A stretch of DNA of 37,901 bases. Origin: Bacteroidales bacterium (GTDB taxonomy: Bacteria; Bacteroidota; Bacteroidia; Bacteroidales; GWF2-38-335). Under the pieces are notes generated by a model. It did not search any database. It saw only the letters and a list, made by a program, of their open reading frames with translations, and had not been told where the DNA came from. Of the stretch, positions 24,558 to 32,870 are shown piece by piece. The position numbers were made by a program, and so were the translations under genes. The number at the start of each line of letters is the position of its first letter. The first letter of the stretch is position 1. The DNA lies in assembly GCA_016936815.1 (NCBI GenBank), contig JAFGXD010000168.1:1-37901 (forward strand). The letters are read 5' to 3'.

Positions 24558-25229
24558 TCAATACCTCATATCCTCAAGAATTTTATCGAAACCCTCTTTA
24601 AATTTGTAAACTGTAATTTGTTCTCTGAATTCTATTTCAATAATTTGCAGAAGAATAAGGTCAATTAGTAATTGTTCGGCATCCTGCTTTTTCATTCTTG
24701 TAAGTTTAAGGAGTTTGGGAAGGGAGATTTCCTTTTTTCTGTCAAGATAATCGAATAAAAGCCTTTCGTTTTCTCTAAATTCGATAAAGACAGGTTTGCC
24801 AAATTTTTCTCTCTTCCACACCTGAAGCTGAATGCGGTTTACAAGCAGATTTTTATCTCCGGTTCTTATGTAAGCCAACCACTTACCTTCTTCATTTTTA
24901 GCGTAATGCGGCATTTTGTCGCTTTTGTTTATATCAATTTCAAGAACGATTTTTCCTTCAACTTTCCACTCCTTGGTTTTAAAAATTATTTCGGGTTGAG
25001 AGTACATATTTGCTGCTGCTTCAACCATATAGAATTCTTCGTCGCTTCTAACTCCAGCTATTGCACCGTTGTCTTTTACACCAATTAGCAACTTGCCTCC
25101 TGCTGTATTGGCAAAAGCAACTAAAGAGCGTGCAATTTTTCTGGAATCGCTAATCTCGAATTTAAAATCCTGTTGCAAATGCTCCCCTTGTGCAATTAGG
25201 TTTCTTATGTAGTTATCTTGTTTAAGCAT
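24558..25229 (-). CDS. AlbA_2 (Schlafen-type) ATP-binding domain protein
   Basis: A 223-residue cytoplasmic protein. Residues about 15-130 match the AlbA_2 domain, with GEHLQQDFKFE and the characteristic AFANTAGGKLLIGVKDNG. The remaining part (about 140-223) looks like a small helical, winged-helix-like region. Such proteins are usually annotated as putative DNA-binding or ATP-binding regulators, and related domains occur in Schlafen nucleases; no activity can be claimed here. It stands alone, 275 bases upstream of iorA and 168 bases downstream of apt, on the same strand. Confidence 0.85.
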   Translation of the reverse strand: MLKQDNYIRNLIAQGEHLQQDFKFEISDSRKIARSLVAFANTAGGKLLIGVKDNGAIAGVRSDEEFYMVEAAANMYSQPEIIFKTKEWKVEGKIVLEIDINKSDKMPHYAKNEEGKWLAYIRTGDKNLLVNRIQLQVWKREKFGKPVFIEFRENERLLFDYLDRKKEISLPKLLKLTRMKKQDAEQLLIDLILLQIIEIEFREQITVYKFKEGFDKILEDMRY

Positions 25230-25299
25230 ACAAATTTTATTAGCTCACGACAAAACCTTACAAATTATCTGAAACTCTATAAAAATTATTGCTTCGTGA

Positions 25300-25346
25300 A
25301 TTTGTGACGAGTAACCAAGTGACGTGTAACGTAGCCACTATGTTAC
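25300..25346. repeat. Tandem GTGACGnGTAAC units and a palindrome
   Basis: GTGACGAGTAACCAA is followed by GTGACGTGTAACGTA, an imperfect 15-base tandem. It runs into a palindrome (GTAACGTAG-CCA-CTATGTTAC, one G-T pair) at 25326-25346. It occupies the gap between apt and the AlbA_2 gene. It may be the apt terminator region or a dispersed repeat. Confidence 0.5.
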
Positions 25347-25397
25347 AACGGTTGTTTTTGTTCAACACAATTCATTAGTAAGCAATATTCCTAAGGG

Positions 25398-25922
25398 TCA
25401 ATATTTTATAAGCGAATACACTTCTGTATATTCTTTAAGTCTTTCAATTCCTTTTAGAAATTCAAGTTCTATAAGAAAATTTGTGTAAACTTTTTTAGCG
25501 CCAAGTTCTTGCAATAATTCTAAGGCTGCCAGAGCTGTTCCACCGGTTGCAAGCAAATCGTCGTGAAGCAATACAATATCTCCGGGATTTATAGCATCTT
25601 TGTGAATTTCTACAGCATCTTCTCCATATTCTAGCGAGTAGGTTTTCTTGAGTGTTTCGGCAGGTAGTTTACCCGGTTTTCTAACAGGAATGAAACCTGC
25701 ATTTAATTGTAAAGCAAGAATACTTCCAAAAATAAAACCTCTCGATTCTATTCCGGCAACTTTATTAATTCCTTTATTTCTATAATAATCAGCAATATGC
25801 TTGCTTAAGAAACTAACAATTTCAGGATTTTTAATTGCTGTTGTAATATCTTTAAAGAGAATTCCCGGTTTTGGAAAATCAGGCACATCTCTTATTGCTT
25901 GTTTTACTGCGTTTATGTCCAT
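25398..25922 (-). CDS. apt: Adenine phosphoribosyltransferase
   Basis: Purine salvage enzyme of 174 residues converting adenine and PRPP to AMP. The PRPP-binding loop VLLHDDLLATGGTA (117-130) and the family motifs PDFPKPGILFKDIT, GIESRGFIFG and RKPGKLP are all present. Length is normal. It lies 37 bases after the tryptophanase gene on the same strand, so it may be read from the same transcript, but no functional link is evident. Salvaged adenine could come from the nucleic-acid breakdown suggested elsewhere in the window, which is speculation. Confidence 0.97.
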   Translation of the reverse strand: MDINAVKQAIRDVPDFPKPGILFKDITTAIKNPEIVSFLSKHIADYYRNKGINKVAGIESRGFIFGSILALQLNAGFIPVRKPGKLPAETLKKTYSLEYGEDAVEIHKDAINPGDIVLLHDDLLATGGTALAALELLQELGAKKVYTNFLIELEFLKGIERLKEYTEVYSLIKY

Positions 25923-25959
25923 AGTTTTAGAAGTATTTTTGCTTTACAATTTGTGGTTT

Positions 25960-27336
25960 TTATATTTTTTCGAGTTGAACGGTGAAATGTCTCATAATGG
26001 GAGCTTCCGACACAATTTTGTAACCCGATTTAATACTGTCTCTTCTGTTATACACATTTATTAAAGCCTGTGCAATAACATCCATGTGGCGATATGTGTA
26101 AACTCTTCTGGGAATTGCAAGACGAAGAAGCTCCAGATTTGGATAACGATTTTCTCGTGTTTCAGGGTCTCTATCTGCCAATAATGTTCCAATTTCAACT
26201 CCTCTTATTCCACCTTCAAGGTAAAGTTCAATGGCCAGAGTTTGAGCAACATATTGTTCTTTTGGAAGATTTGGAAGCACTCGCTTTGCATCAACAAAAA
26301 CAGCATGTCCGCCAATTGGTTGCTGAATTGGAATACCGGCAGCTATAAGTTTCTCGCCTAAATATTCAACTTGTTTTATTCTAGATTCCAGATAAACAAA
26401 TTCAGTTGCTTCATCTAATCCTACTGCAAGTGCATTCATATCTCGTCCTGCCATTCCACCGTAGGTTATAAAACCTTCGAAAATTATATTGAAAGTACTT
26501 GCTTCCTTAAAAATTTTCTCGCTGTTTAGGGCAATAAAACCGCCAATATTAACAATTCCGTCTTTCTTACTGCTCATGGTCATTCCATCGGCATAAGTGA
26601 ACATTTCGGCAACAATTTCTTTAATTGTTTTGTTTTCGTAGCCTTTCTCGCGTACTTTAATGAAATATGCATTTTCCGCAAAACGGGCAGAATCGTAAAT
26701 TACCATAATGCCATATTTTTCCGACAAGGCTTTCACTTCCTTAAGGTTTTGCATAGAAACAGGTTGACCGCCCGATGAATTGCAGGTTAAGGTAACAATT
26801 ACACATGGAATATTTTCAGCAGGATATTCTTTGTAAACATTTTCGAGCTTGTTAAGATCTATATTTCCTTTGAAAGGATGTTGAAGGGTGGTGTTAAAAG
26901 CCTCATCTATTGTGCAATCTATAGCTTTTGCTTTTCTAAATTCAATATGTCCCTTGGTGGTGTCGAAGTGCGAGTTTCCGGGCACAACATTTCCTTCCTT
27001 CATTAAAACTGAAAAAAGAACATTTTCGGCAGCTCTTCCCTGGTGTGTAGGAAGAAAATACTCGAAACCGGTTAATCTTTTAATAGTTTCTTTTAAGTTG
27101 TAATAAGATGAAGCTCCTGCATAGCTTTCGTCGCCGGTCATTATTGCGGCCCACTGACTATCGCTCATTGCTCCGGTGCCCGAATCGGTAAGCAGGTCGA
27201 TGTAAACCTGATTAGATCGTAGGTTGAATAAATTGTATCCTGCATTTTTAATCCACAGTTCTCTTTCTTCGCGACTACTGCGGTAAATGGGCTCAACCAT
27301 TTTTATTTTATACGGTTCTGCATATGGTAAATTCAT
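25960..27336 (-). CDS. tnaA: Tryptophanase
   Basis: PLP-dependent beta-eliminating lyase of 458 residues, cleaving tryptophan to indole, pyruvate and ammonium. The PLP lysine lies in MSSKKDG (Lys258 by comparison with the family). Tyrosine phenol-lyase is the close alternative. That enzyme has an Arg in the segment MERG, whereas this protein has VEIGTLLADRDP, as tryptophanase does. DTTKGH also fits tryptophanase, and DSARFAENAYFIK is identical to the E. coli segment as I recall it. A nine-base-stem hairpin lies in the leader (27388-27411); I see no TnaC-like peptide. iorAB and the ADP-forming synthetase nearby point to amino-acid fermentation. Confidence 0.93.
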   Translation of the reverse strand: MNLPYAEPYKIKMVEPIYRSSREERELWIKNAGYNLFNLRSNQVYIDLLTDSGTGAMSDSQWAAIMTGDESYAGASSYYNLKETIKRLTGFEYFLPTHQGRAAENVLFSVLMKEGNVVPGNSHFDTTKGHIEFRKAKAIDCTIDEAFNTTLQHPFKGNIDLNKLENVYKEYPAENIPCVIVTLTCNSSGGQPVSMQNLKEVKALSEKYGIMVIYDSARFAENAYFIKVREKGYENKTIKEIVAEMFTYADGMTMSSKKDGIVNIGGFIALNSEKIFKEASTFNIIFEGFITYGGMAGRDMNALAVGLDEATEFVYLESRIKQVEYLGEKLIAAGIPIQQPIGGHAVFVDAKRVLPNLPKEQYVAQTLAIELYLEGGIRGVEIGTLLADRDPETRENRYPNLELLRLAIPRRVYTYRHMDVIAQALINVYNRRDSIKSGYKIVSEAPIMRHFTVQLEKI

Positions 27337-27387
27337 GATAGTTTAATTTTTAATTAATAATAAATAATTTGGAATAATACAGGCGGG

Positions 27388-27411
27388 AAGCGGGTTGTAA
27401 TTAACCCGCTT
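27388..27411. terminator. Hairpin between the membrane protein gene and tnaA
   Basis: AAGCGGGTT and AACCCGCTT form a perfect nine-base stem around GTAATT. It lies about 80 bases after the upstream gene and 52 bases before the tnaA start. There is no good T run on the minus strand, so it may be a leader structure instead of a terminator. Confidence 0.5.
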
Positions 27412-27493
27412 ATAAAATAAAACTATCGCGTTCTTTAATATTTAAGAAAAGGTTTTTGTACATGGTTTTTTCTTAGACCATAAAAATACAAAA

Positions 27494-28216
27494 TTATTTC
27501 TTCAAATTAGCAATTGCAAGAATAATTCCTAATGCTACACCTAAAACTGCTGCAAAAACTATTCTGTATTCTCCCGGCAGAAGAAAAGTTATTGTGTGCA
27601 TCGGGATCCAGAAAAACGGAATAGTTTTCTTAAAAACAAAGTTCCATTGAACCTTCCAGTTTAGCGCAGGGAAAATTTCTTTATATTTTATTGGTGAAAG
27701 AAATCCTGAAACAGTTCCGCCGTTGTTAATAATATGCGTATCGGTTATTTTGTGTAAGGTCATAAATACCGGTGCAAAAATTAGGTTTAGCAAAATGCTT
27801 ATTGAAAAAGCAGAAAGCAATCTTTCAACACCCAGATTATTTTCGAAAGCGGCCAGAATATCAGTCTGTTGCATTGAAGCAATTGAATTATTTACACCAA
27901 CAAATTTTTCCAAAACAACGGGGGAGCCCACCGAAAAAACCACAAAAGCGATTTGAATTCCAACACCAAGAATTCCCCAAACAATTGCTCGGGGTATTAA
28001 TCCGAAACCTTTGTAGGAATATATTCCTTTGGTAATTCTAAGGCCAATACATTCACCCAAAGTTGCCAAAATTGCAAATTTCAAAAAGCTTGTCGCTGCC
28101 CAGTATTTAGAATTAAAAAGAAAATCTTTGTGATAATCGGCTAAAAAGTCGAATGGCAAAAATGTTAAAATAATTACAAGAAGTAATCCTGCAAACGCAA
28201 AATCCTGTTTTTTCAT
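27494..28216 (-). CDS. Multi-pass membrane protein, function unknown
   Basis: A 240-residue inner membrane protein with about five or six hydrophobic helices (near 7-25, 43-60, 75-95, 130-150, 200-212, 215-237). Segments such as KYWAATSFLKFAILATLGECIG and PRAIVWGILGVG vaguely recall the Mpv17/PMP22-type proteins of bacteria, but I cannot confirm that. It begins six bases after the acidic protein gene, so both are translated from one transcript and may act together. No transport or catalytic motif is visible. Confidence 0.75.
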   Translation of the reverse strand: MKKQDFAFAGLLLVIILTFLPFDFLADYHKDFLFNSKYWAATSFLKFAILATLGECIGLRITKGIYSYKGFGLIPRAIVWGILGVGIQIAFVVFSVGSPVVLEKFVGVNNSIASMQQTDILAAFENNLGVERLLSAFSISILLNLIFAPVFMTLHKITDTHIINNGGTVSGFLSPIKYKEIFPALNWKVQWNFVFKKTIPFFWIPMHTITFLLPGEYRIVFAAVLGVALGIILAIANLKK

Positions 28217-28222
28217 GGAATT

Positions 28223-28840
28223 TTATTTTACTATTTTTAGTTTTGGAGCTTCAGTGGCTTTAGAAACAATTCTTATAAAAGAGCCAAGCAATTCATAGGC
28301 AATAGAAAGTTCTTCGCCATCGAAAGAATCTTCCAAGGAAAGTATTTCCTGATTAAGGTAATTCTCAAGTTCAGGTTGCGTACCGAACATGCTTTCCATT
28401 AAGTCTTCCATTTTGTGTTTTTTAACAAAGGCTAACACAGCTTCTTCCGAAACTTGCATTGCCTCGGCCATTTCCTTGTTAAATTTTTCTATGGCAAGAA
28501 TTTGTTTTTCCTCATCTTCTTCTTTTGAAACGCCAAGTTTTTCAAGAATCTCATAATGGGTTTTTTCCTCATCTTCGTCAACCTGATCAATAACTTTTTC
28601 ATCTATTTGTGGAATATTGCCATTACCCTGTTTAAAAGCAAGATAAATAATATACGACAATTCTGTTATTTCGTCTTCAAGTTCAGGATCTAATTCAAAG
28701 TCTTCATACATATCGTGCATATAGGAAACCAAAATCGGTTGTTCTTTTGCAAATTTCATAAAAACTGCTTCAATAGTATTTTCGTCTATTTCTTCCCAAA
28801 TTTTTAGAGCTTCATTAATGTGTTTTTCATTTATTTTCAT
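28223..28840 (-). CDS. Acidic helical cytoplasmic protein, function unknown
   Basis: I recognise no domain in these 205 residues. The protein is very rich in Glu and Asp (for example QVDEDEEKTHYE and KEEDEEKQIL), lacks a signal peptide or membrane helix, and is predicted almost entirely helical. It is followed after six bases by a multi-pass membrane protein, suggesting a cytoplasmic partner. It starts 55 bases after the stop of the ADP-forming synthetase gene on the same strand. A real gene is likely because of its length, consistent codon use and tight spacing. Confidence 0.75.
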   Translation of the reverse strand: MKINEKHINEALKIWEEIDENTIEAVFMKFAKEQPILVSYMHDMYEDFELDPELEDEITELSYIIYLAFKQGNGNIPQIDEKVIDQVDEDEEKTHYEILEKLGVSKEEDEEKQILAIEKFNKEMAEAMQVSEEAVLAFVKKHKMEDLMESMFGTQPELENYLNQEILSLEDSFDGEELSIAYELLGSFIRIVSKATEAPKLKIVK

Positions 28841-28895
28841 AATAATAATGTTTTTGCTTACCGTTTATTTTTATTGGCGGCTAGCGATTAATAAT

Positions 28896-30953
28896 TTATT
28901 TTTCTATTCTAATTCTTGCGTCAACTGCAACAACTTTATCTGCTTTTCCCAGAAGTGGATTTAAATCCATTTCAAAAATTTCCGGAGCTACTGAAACTAA
29001 GGTCGATACACGAGATACAATTTCGGCAAACATAGCCTCGTTAACAGGTTCCTGACCTCTAACGCCTTTTACAATACCATAGCTTTTCAAACCTTTAATC
29101 ATTTCCAGAGCAGATTCGCTGCTAATTGGGGCAATTCCGGTTTTTACGTCTTTTAGAACTTCAATAAAAATTCCTCCAAGACCGCAAAGCACTAAGTGTC
29201 CGAATTTTTCTTCCCTCTTAGCTCCAACAAAGAGCTCAACTCCGCTAAGCATGGGCTGAAGCAGAATGGCCGTAGTGTCTTTAATCTGAATCATTCTATC
29301 GAATTCGGAAGCAACAATTTTAGGATCTTTTACATTAAGAACCACTCCACCAACATCTGATTTATGAACTGGACCAACAACCTTCATAACAACAGGATAG
29401 CCAAGTTTTGCTGCTTGTTCTACCGCATCTTCTCTGGTAGTAACAACAGCTTCGCCGGCACGACAAATACCTGCAGCATCTAGCAATTGTTGTACTTTTT
29501 CGGGACTAAGATATCCGTTTTCAGCCTCATCAATTATTTTTCTAATGCCCTGCTTGTCGTTTTCCGGAAGCTTTATTGTTTCGGGTTCGGGTTTAGCAGT
29601 ATTTACAATCTTGCAAAGGGCATTTCCAAAAACCACCTCATCGGGGAAATTAATTCTGCCTTTTGCCAAAAAATGAGCAATTTCGTCTTTAACATTTATA
29701 ACCGATGGCAAAATGGGGTAAATTGGCTTTTTACAGATTTTCATTTTTTCGTGGAGCAGGTCGTAAACATCGTAAACCTCAAAAAGACCCGGGCTTCCAA
29801 AAATTACTGCCATTGCATCAATATTTGGGAAGTCGTTTTCGCAGGCATCAATAATGTGTCCCAGTTGTTCGGCAGTTCCGGTAGCCAAGAAATCTATTGG
29901 GTTTGCCACCGACGATCCGGGAAAAAGTTTTTCAAGAAGTTCATCGGCTTTTTTTCCTTCAATATGAGGAACTGAAAGTCCGCCATTAGAGAGAGAATCG
30001 GTTAGCATTACAGCCGGACCGCCCGCATGAGTAATAATAGCAATATTTTTTCCGCTTAATTCCTTATGCATAAAAATTGAAGCAACGGTAGCCAATTCTT
30101 CTCTTCCTGAGCATCTAACAATCCCCGCTTTTTTAAACAGCGCATCAACAGCCGAATCGGAGCTTGCAAGTGCACCTGTATGACTAGATGCAGCACGGCT
30201 TCCGGCTTCTGAACTTCCCGATTTTACCGCAGCAATTTTGCAACCTTTTCTTATTAGTGAAGAAGCGTGTTTTAGCAACATTTCGGGCTTATTAATGCTT
30301 TCCATATAAAGAAGCTTAACACTACTACTTATTTTGGGGTCGTAATTTTCGTCCCAGTATTTTACAATTTCTTCAACTCCTAGCTGGGCTGAATTTCCAA
30401 CAGAATAAACAGAAGCAAAGGTTAGTCCTTTTGGCATTCCTGCTTCCATAATAAACACGGCAGTTGCTCCCGAACCCGATGCAAAATCAACACCTTTAGA
30501 ATCCAGTTTTGGAATAGGAGTTGTAAAAACACCGTTGTAAACAGGATTAAGAACGCCAATACAATTTGGGCCGATAAGACAACCATCAACTGAATTTATT
30601 GTTTCAACAATTTGTTTTTCAAGTAAGGCACCTGCATGGTTTTCTTCGCTAAAACCGGCAGAAAGAATAATAAAACCTCTTGTGTTTTTCTTTTTTGCAA
30701 GAATTTCAACCGTTTCAAGACAAAACTTTGCCGCAATGGCAATAATGGCAAGGTCAACCTGAGGTAAACCTTCGGGCGATTGATATGCTTTAATTCCTTG
30801 AACTGAATCTTGTTTTGGATTTACAACATACAAATTACCATTGAAATTGCCATCAATAAGGTTTTTAAGAACTTTTCCGCCCGGCGATTTAATATTATCT
30901 GTACCGCCAACAACAACAATACTTTTAGGATTTATAAGCGCTTGATTAATCAT
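28896..30953 (-). CDS. ADP-forming acyl/acetyl-CoA synthetase, fused alpha-beta subunits
   Basis: A 685-residue enzyme converting an acyl-CoA, ADP and phosphate to the acid, CoA and ATP. In order it has a CoA-binding domain (about 5-130), succinyl-CoA-ligase-like domains (about 145-440) with the phospho-His258 in SSHTGALASS, and an ATP-grasp domain (about 460-685) with YPVVMKVVGP, HKSDVGGV and LNPLLG. In archaea such as Pyrococcus the alpha and beta parts are often separate genes and act after indolepyruvate or other 2-oxoacid oxidoreductases. Here it lies near iorAB and tnaA, consistent with ATP generation from amino-acid-derived acyl-CoA. Acyl specificity is unknown. Confidence 0.94.
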   Translation of the reverse strand: MINQALINPKSIVVVGGTDNIKSPGGKVLKNLIDGNFNGNLYVVNPKQDSVQGIKAYQSPEGLPQVDLAIIAIAAKFCLETVEILAKKKNTRGFIILSAGFSEENHAGALLEKQIVETINSVDGCLIGPNCIGVLNPVYNGVFTTPIPKLDSKGVDFASGSGATAVFIMEAGMPKGLTFASVYSVGNSAQLGVEEIVKYWDENYDPKISSSVKLLYMESINKPEMLLKHASSLIRKGCKIAAVKSGSSEAGSRAASSHTGALASSDSAVDALFKKAGIVRCSGREELATVASIFMHKELSGKNIAIITHAGGPAVMLTDSLSNGGLSVPHIEGKKADELLEKLFPGSSVANPIDFLATGTAEQLGHIIDACENDFPNIDAMAVIFGSPGLFEVYDVYDLLHEKMKICKKPIYPILPSVINVKDEIAHFLAKGRINFPDEVVFGNALCKIVNTAKPEPETIKLPENDKQGIRKIIDEAENGYLSPEKVQQLLDAAGICRAGEAVVTTREDAVEQAAKLGYPVVMKVVGPVHKSDVGGVVLNVKDPKIVASEFDRMIQIKDTTAILLQPMLSGVELFVGAKREEKFGHLVLCGLGGIFIEVLKDVKTGIAPISSESALEMIKGLKSYGIVKGVRGQEPVNEAMFAEIVSRVSTLVSVAPEIFEMDLNPLLGKADKVVAVDARIRIEK

Positions 30954-31057
30954 GAAATTGGTTTATAATTTTGTTATTATTAATAAATTAAAGAAACTAT
31001 TGAAAGTAAAAGTTGAATTTTAACAACAATTCTTTCGTTTCAAAAATATAAAAATAA

Positions 31058-31070
31058 AGGTTTCAAACCT
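31058..31070. promoter_or_regulatory. Perfect palindrome AGGTTT-C-AAACCT upstream of the synthetase
   Basis: A 13-base perfect palindrome lies about 105 bases upstream of the synthetase gene. It sits next to a TATTTTTG box on the minus strand that matches the -7 consensus. It could be a regulator-binding site. The gap 30954-31193 holds nothing else recognisable besides the ABC-F -7 box. Confidence 0.35.
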
Positions 31071-31162
31071 GATTAAAATGAAATATTTTATCTTTAATTA
31101 TGAATATTTGGGAGAACGATACGGTTAAAGATTGATTCATTTTTTTTCTTGCAGAGACTAAT

Positions 31163-31170
31163 TATCTTTG
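31163..31170 (+). promoter_or_regulatory. -7 box of the ABC-F gene
   Basis: TATCTTTG is a full -7 consensus 23 bases before the ATG. A TTG at the right spacing was not found. Confidence 0.45.
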
Positions 31171-31193
31171 CGGCTTATTAATAAAATATACAG

Positions 31194-32825
31194 ATGATTT
31201 CAATAGATGGCCTGGGGGTAGAATTTGGCGGAACCACACTTTTTAAAGATATTTCCTTTGTGGTAAACGATAAAGACCGTATTGCTCTAATGGGAAAAAA
31301 CGGAGCAGGAAAATCAACTTTGCTTAAAATTATTGCCGGCGCACAAAAACCAAATCTTGGAAGAGTCTCCGCTCCCAAAGATGCTGTTATTGCTTATCTT
31401 CCTCAACATTTAATGACCGAAAACAAAAGAACGGTTTTCGATGAGGCTTCACAGGCTTTTCAAGAAATAATTGCATTACAAACTGAAATAGAAGAACTTA
31501 ACAACCAACTTTCTGTTAGAACCGATTACGAATCTGAAGAATATTTTAATATTATTGAAAGGGTTTCTGCGCTTAGCGAAAAACTCTATGGCAACGGCGA
31601 TTTTAATGTAGATGAAAACGTTGAAAAAATATTGCTTGGCCTTGGATTTCTTAGAAGCGATTTTCAAAGATTAACAGAGGAATTTAGCGGAGGATGGAGA
31701 ATGAGAATAGAATTGGCTAAAATTCTTCTTAGAAATCCCGACCTTATTCTGCTCGACGAACCTACAAATCATCTTGATATAGAATCTGTTCAATGGCTTG
31801 AAGATTTTCTTGTTAATAGCGCTAAAGCTGTAATAATTATTTCTCACGACAGAGCTTTTGTAGATAATATAACCAACAGAACTATTGAAGTTACAATGGG
31901 AAGAATTTACGATTACAAAGTAAATTATTCTAAATATCTTGAATTAAGGAAAGACCGAAGGGAACATCAGCAAAAGGCCTACGACGAGCAACAAAAAATG
32001 ATTGCCGAAACGGAAGTATTTATTGAACGATTTAAAGGAACTTATTCAAAAACTCTTCAAGTGCAATCCAGAGTTAAGATGCTTGAAAAGCTAGAATTAG
32101 TTGAGGTTGACGAGATTGACACCTCACATCTTAGGCTGAAATTTCCACCTGCCCCGCGCTCTGGCTCCTATCCTGTTATTGCAGATGGTGTTACTAAAAA
32201 ATATGACGAACATATTGTATTTGCAAATGCCTCTCTAACCATTAATCGTGGAGAAAAAGTGGCTTTTGTTGGTAAAAACGGCGAAGGAAAATCTACCATG
32301 ATTAAGGCAATTATGGGCGAAATTGAATTCGAAGGAAATCTAAATCTGGGACATAATACCATGATTGGATATTTTGCCCAAAATGAAGCATCTTTACTCG
32401 ACGAATCTTTAACAGTTTTTCAAACAATTGATGATGTTGCAAAAGGCGATATTAGAACAAAAATAAAGGATATGCTTGGTGCTTTTATGTTTGGAATTAA
32501 CGATTGGGACAAAAAAGTTAAGGTCCTTTCCGGTGGCGAAAGAACAAGATTGGCAATGATAAAACTTCTGCTTGAACCTGTAAATCTATTAATCCTCGAC
32601 GAACCAACTAACCATTTGGATATGAGAACAAAAGACATTCTAAAACAAGCTCTTTTGGATTTTGATGGAACTTTAATTCTGGTTTCCCACGATAGAGATT
32701 TTCTCGATGGAATGGTTAGCAAAGTTTATGAATTTGGCAATAAAAAGGTTAAGGAGCATCTAGAAGGAATAAAAGAATTTCTGGCAAGAAAAAAAATGGA
32801 GCAACTTAAAGAATTGGAAAGGTAA
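31194..32825 (+). CDS. ABC-F family ATPase
   Basis: Cytoplasmic ribosome-associated ATPase of 543 residues with two ABC domains and no membrane segment. Domain 1 has Walker A GKNGAGKS (34-41), signature SGGWRMRIELAK (about 164) and LLDEPTNHLD. A linker of about 80 residues rich in Lys/Glu follows. Domain 2 has GKNGEGKS (about 360), LSGGERTRLAM (about 445) and LDEPTNHLDM. Such proteins act on the ribosomal E site in translation quality control or antibiotic protection. The absence of a long C-terminal coiled coil argues against Uup. I assign the family only, not an EttA or YbiT subtype. The promoter of the next gene lies across its end. Confidence 0.93.
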   Translation: MISIDGLGVEFGGTTLFKDISFVVNDKDRIALMGKNGAGKSTLLKIIAGAQKPNLGRVSAPKDAVIAYLPQHLMTENKRTVFDEASQAFQEIIALQTEIEELNNQLSVRTDYESEEYFNIIERVSALSEKLYGNGDFNVDENVEKILLGLGFLRSDFQRLTEEFSGGWRMRIELAKILLRNPDLILLDEPTNHLDIESVQWLEDFLVNSAKAVIIISHDRAFVDNITNRTIEVTMGRIYDYKVNYSKYLELRKDRREHQQKAYDEQQKMIAETEVFIERFKGTYSKTLQVQSRVKMLEKLELVEVDEIDTSHLRLKFPPAPRSGSYPVIADGVTKKYDEHIVFANASLTINRGEKVAFVGKNGEGKSTMIKAIMGEIEFEGNLNLGHNTMIGYFAQNEASLLDESLTVFQTIDDVAKGDIRTKIKDMLGAFMFGINDWDKKVKVLSGGERTRLAMIKLLLEPVNLLILDEPTNHLDMRTKDILKQALLDFDGTLILVSHDRDFLDGMVSKVYEFGNKKVKEHLEGIKEFLARKKMEQLKELER

Positions 32826-32843
32826 AATCTTTTCTTAACTTTG
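32814..32843 (+). promoter_or_regulatory. Consensus promoter of the Cache-PAS kinase operon
   Basis: TTG (32814-32816), a 19-base spacer and TAACTTTG (32836-32843) give a full match to the Bacteroidota promoter. The -33 element lies inside the last codons of the ABC-F gene. The leader to the GTG start is about 20 bases. Confidence 0.75.
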
Positions 32844-32870
32844 AAAACCTTATTCCCAAAGAAGTAATTT

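Noticed and set aside
25960-27336. Tyrosine phenol-lyase
   Set aside because: The discriminating segment reads VEIG as in tryptophanase, not MERG with the phenol-binding Arg.
29487-29975. 162-codon plus-strand ORF antisense to the ADP-forming synthetase
   Set aside because: It lies wholly inside a strongly supported gene, and its translation shows no domain, only a shadow-type composition.
32420-32722. 100-codon minus-strand ORF inside the ABC-F gene
   Set aside because: It is a mirror of the second ATPase domain, Ser-rich from the reverse complement, with no independent evidence.
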